Below are positions 27,219 to 32,500 of a stretch of 32,500 nucleotides of DNA, piece after piece. A model generated the notes under the pieces. The model searched no databases and had not been told where the DNA came from. It saw only the letters and a program-made list of their open reading frames with translations. Source of the stretch: Aeromonas diversa CDC 2478-85 (lineage in GTDB: Bacteria; Pseudomonadota; Gammaproteobacteria; Enterobacterales; Aeromonadaceae); contig NZ_CDCE01000037.1 in NCBI RefSeq assembly GCF_000819805.1, forward strand, positions 344,802 to 377,301. Reading direction: 5' to 3'. Position numbers and translations under genes: made by a program. Position 1 is the first letter of the stretch; each line of letters begins with the position of its first letter.

Positions 27219-28682
27219 ATGCTCAGGATTGCCAAAGAAGCGCTGACCTTCGACGACGTGTTGTTGGTTCCAGCCCACTCCACTGTTCTCCCCAATACCG
27301 CCGATCTTCGCACCAAGCTGACCTCCGGGATCAGTCTCAACATCCCCATGATCTCCGCCGCCATGGATACCGTGACCGAGGCGAATCTGGCCATTGCCCT
27401 GGCCCAGGAAGGCGGCATCGGCTTCATTCACAAGAACATGTCCGTTGAGCAGCAGGCTGCCGAAGTGCGCAAGGTCAAGAAGTACGAGAGCGGCGTGGTC
27501 TCCGACCCCGTCACCGTGCGTCCCGACATGACCATCGCCCAGATCAAGGAGCTGAGCCACCGTAACGGCTTCGCCGGCTACCCCGTGGTCACCGAGGGCA
27601 ACCAGCTGGTGGGCATCATCACCGGCCGTGACGTGCGCTTCGTCACCGATCTCTCCCTCACCGTTGAGCAGGTCATGACCCAGAAAGACCGTCTGGTCAC
27701 GGTGCGCGAAGGCGCCCCTCGTGACGAGGTGGTGGGTCTGATGCAAAAGCACCGCATCGAGAAGGTGCTGGTGGTCAACGCCGACTTCAAGCTCAAGGGC
27801 ATGATCACCGTCAAAGACTTCCAGAAGGCCGAGCGCAAGCCCCACGCCTGTAAGGACGAGCAGGGTCGTCTGCGCGTCGGCGCCGCCGTCGGTGCCGGTG
27901 CCGGTAACGAAGAGCGCGTTGCCGCTCTGGTCGAGGCCGGTGTCGACGTCCTGCTCATCGACTCCTCCCACGGTCACTCCCAGGGGGTGCTGGATCGCAT
28001 CAAGGCGACCCGCGCGGCCTATCCCAACCTGCAGATCATCGGCGGTAACGTCGCCACTGCGGCCGGCGCGCTCGCCCTGGCCGAGGCCGGTGTCAACGCG
28101 GTCAAGGTCGGTATCGGCCCCGGCTCCATCTGCACCACCCGTATCGTCACCGGCGTGGGTGTGCCCCAGATCACCGCCATCTCCGATGCCGTCGAGGCCC
28201 TCGAGGGTACCGGCATTCCGGTCATCGCCGACGGTGGCATCCGTTTCTCCGGCGACATTGCCAAGGCCATCGCCGCAGGCGCCAGCTGCGTCATGGTGGG
28301 CTCCATGTTTGCCGGTACCGAAGAGGCTCCGGGCGAGATCGAGCTCTATCAGGGCCGCTCCTTCAAGTCTTACCGTGGCATGGGCTCCTTGGGTGCCATG
28401 TCCAAGGGCTCGAGCGATCGCTACTTCCAGAGCGACAACGCCGCCGACAAGCTGGTGCCGGAAGGGATCGAAGGGCGCGTGCCGTACAAGGGCCGCCTCA
28501 AGGAGATCATCCACCAGCAGATGGGGGGCCTGCGCTCCTCCATGGGCCTGACCGGCAGCGCCACCATCGACGAGATGCGTACCAAGGCCGAGTTCGTGCG
28601 GATCTCCGGCGCCGGGATGAAAGAGTCCCACGTCCACGACGTGACCATCACCAAGGAAGCCCCCAACTATCGGATGGGCTAA
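27219..28682 (+). CDS. guaB: Inosine-5'-monophosphate dehydrogenase
   Basis: Oxidises IMP to XMP with NAD, the committed step of guanine nucleotide synthesis; cytosolic tetramer. The 487 residues match E. coli GuaB (488) nearly throughout. Two CBS domains (about 93-205) interrupt the barrel, and the catalytic loop GPGSICTTR holds C305, the residue that forms the covalent IMP adduct. The mobile flap and [18 protein letters not shown] complete the active site. The ATG at 27219 has AGGTGAG about 9 nt upstream. Promoter-like pairs exist in the leader (TTGAGA with TCGTAA, 17 nt apart, near 27100), but none is convincing, and I saw no PurR box. guaA follows after a hairpin terminator. Confidence 0.97.
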   Translation: MLRIAKEALTFDDVLLVPAHSTVLPNTADLRTKLTSGISLNIPMISAAMDTVTEANLAIALAQEGGIGFIHKNMSVEQQAAEVRKVKKYESGVVSDPVTVRPDMTIAQIKELSHRNGFAGYPVVTEGNQLVGIITGRDVRFVTDLSLTVEQVMTQKDRLVTVREGAPRDEVVGLMQKHRIEKVLVVNADFKLKGMITVKDFQKAERKPHACKDEQGRLRVGAAVGAGAGNEERVAALVEAGVDVLLIDSSHGHSQGVLDRIKATRAAYPNLQIIGGNVATAAGALALAEAGVNAVKVGIGPGSICTTRIVTGVGVPQITAISDAVEALEGTGIPVIADGGIRFSGDIAKAIAAGASCVMVGSMFAGTEEAPGEIELYQGRSFKSYRGMGSLGAMSKGSSDRYFQSDNAADKLVPEGIEGRVPYKGRLKEIIHQQMGGLRSSMGLTGSATIDEMRTKAEFVRISGAGMKESHVHDVTITKEAPNYRMG

Positions 28683-28686
28683 CAAG

Positions 28687-28709
28687 ACGGGGCCGTGCGC
28701 CCCGTTTTT
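28687..28709 (+). terminator. Rho-independent terminator between guaB and guaA
   Basis: ACGGGGC (28687-28693) pairs with GCCCCGT (28699-28705) around CGTGC and runs into five T residues, 5 nt after the guaB stop codon. It should reduce read-through into guaA, setting the ratio of the two enzymes. Confidence 0.8.
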
Positions 28710-28720
28710 CCAACCTTTTT

Positions 28721-28732
28721 ACCCCCACACCA
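28721..28732 (+). repeat. 12-nt C-rich leader element, guaA copy
   Basis: ACCCCCACACCA is identical to the copy before guaB (27191-27202). It is again preceded by a T-run and placed 18 nt before the start codon. Confidence 0.6.
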
Positions 28733-28750
28733 GCCTGAAACAGGATGAAC

Positions 28751-30328
28751 ATGAGTAAAAATATTCACGATCACCGTATCCTGATCCTGGACTTCGGTTC
28801 CCAGTACACCCAGCTCATCGCCCGCCGTGTTCGCGAAATCGGTGTCTATTGTGAGCTGTGGGCCTGGGACGTGACCGAAGAGCAGATCCGCGAATTCAAT
28901 CCGAGCGGCATCATCCTCTCCGGCGGCCCCGAGTCCGTCACCGAGGCGGGCAGCCCGCGCGCCCCCGAATACGTCTTCAACGCCGGTGTGCCCGTGTTTG
29001 GCATCTGCTACGGCATGCAGACCATGGCCGAGCAGCTCGGTGGCAAGGTCTCTTCCTCCACCGAGCGCGAGTTTGGCTACGCCCAGGTTGAGGTGGTGGC
29101 CCAGAGCGCCCTGCTACGCAACATCGAAGACGCCATCGCCGATAACGGCAACGCCATGCTGGACGTCTGGATGAGCCACGGTGACAAGGTCACCACCATC
29201 CCCGAGACCTTCACCACGGTTGCCCGCACCCCGACCTGCCCCCACGCCGCCATGGCCTGGGAAGAGAAGCGTTTCTACGGCGTGCAATTCCACCCGGAAG
29301 TGACCCACACCCGCCAGGGTGCCCGCATGCTCGAGCACTTCGTTAAAGACATCTGCGGCTGCGAGTGCCTGTGGACCCCGGCCACCATCATCGACGACGC
29401 GGTCGCCCGCATTCGCGAGCAGGTGGGCGATGACGAGGTGATCCTGGGCCTCTCCGGCGGCGTGGATTCTTCTGTGGTGGCCATGCTGGTGCACCGCGCC
29501 ATCGGCGATCGCCTCACTTGCGTCTTCGTCGACAACGGCCTGCTGCGCCTGAACGAAGGTACTCAGGTGATGGAGATGTTTGGCGATCACTTCGGTCTCA
29601 ACATCATCAAGGTGGATGCCGAGCAGCGCTTCCTCACCGCACTGGCCGGCGAAGACGAGCCGGAGGCCAAGCGCAAGATCATCGGCCGCGTCTTCGTCGA
29701 GGTGTTCGACGACGAGGCGAAGAAGCTGAAAAATGCCCGCTGGCTGGCCCAGGGCACCATCTATCCCGACGTCATCGAGTCGGCCGCCAGCAAGACCGGC
29801 AAGGCCCACGTCATCAAGTCTCACCACAACGTCGGCGGGCTGCCGGAAGAGATGAAGATGGGTCTGGTCGAGCCCCTGCGCGAGTTGTTCAAAGACGAGG
29901 TGCGCCGCGTCGGTCTCGAGCTGGGTCTGCCCTACGATATGCTCTACCGCCACCCGTTCCCGGGTCCGGGCCTGGGCGTGCGCGTGCTCGGCGAAGTGAA
30001 GAAAGAGTATTGCGACCTGCTGCGCCGCGCCGATGCCATCTTCATCGAAGAGCTGCGCAAGGCCGATCTCTACAACCGCGTCAGCCAGGCGTTCGCCGTC
30101 TTCCTGCCGGTGCGCTCGGTCGGTGTCATGGGCGATGGCCGCAAGTATGACTGGGTCATTGCCCTGCGCGCCGTAGAGACCATCGACTTTATGACCGCCC
30201 ACTGGGCCCATCTGCCGTACGACTTCCTCGGCCACGTGTCGAACCGCATCATCAACGAGATCAATGGTATCTCCCGCGTGGTGTACGACGTATCCGGCAA
30301 GCCGCCCGCCACCATCGAGTGGGAATGA
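28751..30328 (+). CDS. guaA: GMP synthase (glutamine-hydrolysing)
   Basis: Converts XMP to GMP using glutamine and ATP. The protein has 525 residues, the same as E. coli GuaA. The N-terminal class I amidotransferase has catalytic C86 in GICYGMQ and its histidine/glutamate in FHPEVTHT. The ATP-pyrophosphatase domain follows with the P-loop LSGGVDSSV, then the dimerisation domain ending in PPATIEWE. The start at 28751 is preferred because AGGA (28742-28745) is 5 nt upstream and overlaps the earlier ATG at 28745, and because it gives the standard length. The 3' end is intact, although it borders an integrase, so insertion must have preserved or rebuilt the coding end. Confidence 0.97.
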   Translation: MSKNIHDHRILILDFGSQYTQLIARRVREIGVYCELWAWDVTEEQIREFNPSGIILSGGPESVTEAGSPRAPEYVFNAGVPVFGICYGMQTMAEQLGGKVSSSTEREFGYAQVEVVAQSALLRNIEDAIADNGNAMLDVWMSHGDKVTTIPETFTTVARTPTCPHAAMAWEEKRFYGVQFHPEVTHTRQGARMLEHFVKDICGCECLWTPATIIDDAVARIREQVGDDEVILGLSGGVDSSVVAMLVHRAIGDRLTCVFVDNGLLRLNEGTQVMEMFGDHFGLNIIKVDAEQRFLTALAGEDEPEAKRKIIGRVFVEVFDDEAKKLKNARWLAQGTIYPDVIESAASKTGKAHVIKSHHNVGGLPEEMKMGLVEPLRELFKDEVRRVGLELGLPYDMLYRHPFPGPGLGVRVLGEVKKEYCDLLRRADAIFIEELRKADLYNRVSQAFAVFLPVRSVGVMGDGRKYDWVIALRAVETIDFMTAHWAHLPYDFLGHVSNRIINEINGISRVVYDVSGKPPATIEWE

Positions 30329-30338
30329 TCGCTCGTTA

Positions 30339-30365
30339 GGCATTAGTTGGTACTAACTGGCATTA
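30339..30365. other. Candidate attachment-site core after guaA
   Basis: Two direct copies of GGCATTA (30339-30345 and 30359-30365) flank a near-palindrome, AGTTGGTACTAACT (30344-30357, one mismatched pair on each arm). It lies between the guaA stop and its terminator. The layout resembles a tyrosine-recombinase core site, but without the other island end it is unproven. Confidence 0.3.
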
Positions 30366-30376
30366 AAATAGACTTA

Positions 30377-30401
30377 AGCCCATGTTTACATGGGCTTTTT
30401 T
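30377..30401 (+). terminator. Rho-independent terminator after guaA
   Basis: AGCCCATG (30377-30384) pairs with CATGGGCT (30389-30396) around TTTA, followed by a run of T residues to 30401. It lies 48 nt after the guaA stop codon. Confidence 0.92.
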
Positions 30402-30636
30402 GTTTTTATGTTTGGTATGTTCTGGCAACGGATAGCAGTGGTAAGCACCACTTGAGTATGGCATTTAAGGTGGTATTATCGAGGCATGATGCCATGAGTG
30501 ATAGCCGATACCATGCTGCTTGATCCTGCATGTTCATGGTATTGAGTTTACTTAACTAGCTGTTTTTATTGTTGTTATTGCCTGGTTTTTGGGTGATCTT
30601 TTGGCATGGTATCGGATTCGAGGAAGGGTAAGACTT
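30402..30636. other. Integrase leader with repeated GATACCA motifs
   Basis: AT-rich, with no gene of its own. CCGATACCATGC at 30505-30516 recurs as its exact reverse complement at 30604-30615, and as a near-identical direct copy at 30644-30658 inside the integrase start (14 of 15 bases shared with 30505-30519). CATGGTAT also stands at 30535-30542. A 6-bp hairpin, AGTGGT/ACCACT, is at 30437-30452. Integrase arm-binding or autoregulatory sites are the likely explanation. Confidence 0.4.
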
Positions 30637-31824
30637 TTGCTGACCGATACCAAGCTGCGCAACCTCAAACCGAGGGACAAACTTTACAAGGTGAATGACC
30701 GAGATGGCCTTTATGTAGCCGTTACCCCCGCCGGCTCGGTCTCGTTCCGTTACAACTACTCGATCAATGGCAGGCAAGAGACGATCACCTTTGGCCGCTA
30801 CGGTGTCGGTGGTATCAGTTTGGCTGAAGCCCGAGAGCGACTGAATGAAGCCAAGCGGATGGTGGCCGACGGTAAGTCTCCGGCTAAGGAGAAGGCCCGT
30901 AAAAAGGCTCGGGTAAGAGATGCTGAAACATTTGGTGCTTGGGCTGAAAAGTGGCTGCGAGGTTACCAGATGGCGGACTCAACCCGTGATATGCGTCGCT
31001 CAGTCTATGCTCGGGAGCTTGAAACGAAATTTGGCAACCAGAAGTTGACCGAGATCACCCATGAAGATTTGCGCATGCTGACGGATGCCATTGTGGAGCG
31101 AGGGGCTCCAGCAACGGCTGTTCATACCCGTGACATAGTGCTGCAGATTTATCGTTGGGCTATCGAGCGAGGGCAGAAGGTTGAAAACCCAGCTGATCTG
31201 GTGAGGCCAACGAGCATTGCCAGATTTGAGCCGCGAGATCGAACTTTGTCGCCTGCAGAAATCCGGCTTATGTATGCATATATGGGGCGGATTGGTACAT
31301 CGCCTTCCATCCGTGCAGCGGTAAAGTTGCTGCTTTTGACCATGGTGCGCAAAAGTGAGCTGACCAATGCGACCTGGAACGAGATCAATTTCAGCGAGGC
31401 TCTTTGGACCATCCCAAAAGAGCGGATGAAGCGGCGAACCCCGCATCTGGTGTTTCTATCCAGACAAGCCCTGGACATCCTGGTCGCTTTGAAGACCTTC
31501 TCTGGTGGCTCTGATTATATACTGCCATCCCGTTACGACTCAGATTTGCCCATGAGCAGTGCCACCCTGAATCGGGTGATGACCATGACCTATACACTGG
31601 CACAGAAAGAAGGTAAGCCGCTCGCCAAATTTGGTCCCCATGACCTGAGACGCACGGCTAGCACCCTGCTACATGAAGCTGGCTACAACACTGACTGGAT
31701 TGAGAAATGCCTTGCTCATGAGCAGAAGGGCGTGAGAGCGGTGTATAACAAAGCGGAGTATCGTGATCAGCGTACATCTATGTTGCAGGACTGGGCTGAT
31801 ATGATTGATGAGTGGGTTATTTAG
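30637..31824 (+). CDS. P4-type tyrosine recombinase/integrase
   Basis: Site-specific recombinase of a mobile element. The 395 residues have the N-terminal Arm-DNA-binding domain (DUF4102; LTDTKLRNLKPRDKLYKV, then GLYVAV and GRYGVGGISLAEAR), a core-binding SAM-like domain (about 98-185), and the catalytic domain. The catalytic set is R238 (MVRKSEL), H335 and R338 (HDLRR), H361 (LAHEQ) and the nucleophile Y370 (VYNKAEY); all are present, so it should be active. The start is TTG at 30637, with AGGAAGGG 8 nt upstream, and gives the normal family N-terminus; an earlier TTG at 30589 has no ribosome site. It points away from guaA, consistent with an island inserted at the guaA 3' end. Confidence 0.93.
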   Translation: MLTDTKLRNLKPRDKLYKVNDRDGLYVAVTPAGSVSFRYNYSINGRQETITFGRYGVGGISLAEARERLNEAKRMVADGKSPAKEKARKKARVRDAETFGAWAEKWLRGYQMADSTRDMRRSVYARELETKFGNQKLTEITHEDLRMLTDAIVERGAPATAVHTRDIVLQIYRWAIERGQKVENPADLVRPTSIARFEPRDRTLSPAEIRLMYAYMGRIGTSPSIRAAVKLLLLTMVRKSELTNATWNEINFSEALWTIPKERMKRRTPHLVFLSRQALDILVALKTFSGGSDYILPSRYDSDLPMSSATLNRVMTMTYTLAQKEGKPLAKFGPHDLRRTASTLLHEAGYNTDWIEKCLAHEQKGVRAVYNKAEYRDQRTSMLQDWADMIDEWVI

Positions 31825-31872
31825 GGGGCTCGCTAACTTTTAAAGGCATCTCTTACAAAAAGGTAATCAGGG

Positions 31873-32500
31873 ATGAAAATAGAGAAGATAAAACTACAGA
31901 ATTTTCGTTGTTTCGGGCATGAGGTGGTCGAGCTAAATTTCGAAGAAGAACTGTCGATACTTGTCGGCGGCAACGGTTCTGGAAAGACAGCAATGCTGCA
32001 AGCTGTGTCCCGGTTGTTTGGTACATCACCAGCGCAGCGGTCGGTACAGCGTCGGGATTTTCACATACCTATTGACCGGCAGGAGCTGCAGTCTGGCGAC
32101 AGTCTGTTTGTCGAAGCGGTACTTTCCTTCCCTGAACTGGAAGAGCAAGACGCTTCTCCTCTTGATGCCGTTCCGGAGTTCTTCAATCAGATGGCAGCTT
32201 CCGGTGAGGGGGAGCCCCTTCAGGCCCGGGTACGACTACAAGCAACATGGACGGATGACGGTACGCCGGAAGGAGCAATTGAAGAGGATATACGCTGGAT
32301 AAGAGTACTGGATGATAATTTTGAATGGGATGATTGTTCCAGGGTTCAGGCTGTAGAGCGCTCCTCGATCCAGTTTATTTACTTACCTGCAAATCGTGAT
32401 GCGACGACTCAGGTGACCGCTCTTCTCAAAGGGCGGTTATGGCAGGCTGCCAAATGGTCGACGGCATTTAGGGATGCAAGCGGCGTTGTTGATCAAATCC
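31873..32500 (+). CDS. OLD-family AAA ATPase/endonuclease, 3' end beyond window
   Basis: Partial gene: 209 codons are visible without a stop before the window ends. The N-terminus MKIEKIKLQNFRCFG followed by LSILVGGNGSGKTAMLQA (Walker A GGNGSGKT) is the ABC-type ATPase start seen in OLD nucleases, RecF and SMC-like proteins. Residues near QFIYLPANRDATTQVTALLK resemble the segment that precedes the signature region in OLD-type proteins. The TOPRIM nuclease domain, if present, would lie beyond the window, so nuclease activity is inferred. AAAAGG is 9 nt before the ATG and AGGG abuts it. It starts 48 nt after the integrase. OLD proteins occur in anti-phage systems such as Gabija (GajA); which type this is depends on the next gene. 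Confidence 0.75.
   Translation, partial: MKIEKIKLQNFRCFGHEVVELNFEEELSILVGGNGSGKTAMLQAVSRLFGTSPAQRSVQRRDFHIPIDRQELQSGDSLFVEAVLSFPELEEQDASPLDAVPEFFNQMAASGEGEPLQARVRLQATWTDDGTPEGAIEEDIRWIRVLDDNFEWDDCSRVQAVERSSIQFIYLPANRDATTQVTALLKGRLWQAAKWSTAFRDASGVVDQI

Noticed and set aside
27018..28685. Reverse-strand open frame of 555 codons opposite guaB
   Set aside because: A shadow of guaB codon usage: low-complexity G/D/H/V-rich translation with no recognisable domain.
1..32500. CRISPR array, tRNA, rRNA or insertion sequence
   Set aside because: No regularly spaced direct repeats, no cloverleaf or rRNA-like segments, and no transposase were seen on either strand. The only mobile-element gene is the integrase.

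Overview
This window looks like the chromosome of a gammaproteobacterium, most probably Aeromonas. The inference rests on GC-rich core genes whose products align from end to end with Escherichia coli proteins (HrpA, GuaA, GuaB, PabB, SdaA, SdaC, XseA, SelD), combined with Vibrio/Aeromonas-type content: a ChuW/HutW heme radical SAM enzyme, a DinI-like protein beside selD, and a FimV-like LysM protein. The genus is inferred; no rRNA or other marker gene is present.

Layout. 1-2340: an M17 aminopeptidase and the nucleotidase YjjG, co-transcribed. 2342-3598: a reverse-strand AbgA-like M20 amidohydrolase. 3712-3951: a compact reverse-strand unit with its own promoter, a 27-codon hydrophobic ORF and a strong terminator. 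4509-6094: a LuxR-type regulator and a CBS-pair protein, ending in a terminator. 6218-11315: the helicase HrpA, a FimV-like LysM protein and ribosomal protein L25. 11385-14180 (reverse): selD-selU-gloC, which makes selenophosphate and uses it to selenate tRNA, followed by a glyoxalase II-type hydrolase. 14474-14764: a LexA-box-controlled dinI-like gene. 14848-17665 (reverse): sdaC-sdaA, serine uptake and deamination. 17849-19812 (reverse): pabB-nudL, folate precursor synthesis and CoA/nucleotide clean-up. 20020-21601: iron-sulphur fumarase. 21618-23243 (reverse): a chemoreceptor with a periplasmic CxxCH heme motif behind a sigma-28-like promoter. 23439-24764: hutW behind a Fur-box-like operator. 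24711-26045 (reverse): xseA, overlapping the 3' end of hutW. 26413-27030: a YitT-family membrane protein. 27219-30401: guaB-guaA.

From about 30330 the character changes. GC falls to about half in the one line counted, and the stretch holds repeated short motifs, a P4-type tyrosine integrase with a TTG start, and the beginning of an OLD-family AAA ATPase/nuclease that runs off the window end. I read this as the left end of a genomic island inserted at the 3' end of guaA, a known integration site, with a possible defence gene as first cargo.

The points most worth following up are the 27-codon hydrophobic unit at 3712-3951, the guaA-linked island with its OLD protein, the heme-motif chemoreceptor divergent from an orphan hutW, and a 12-nt element shared by the guaB and guaA leaders.
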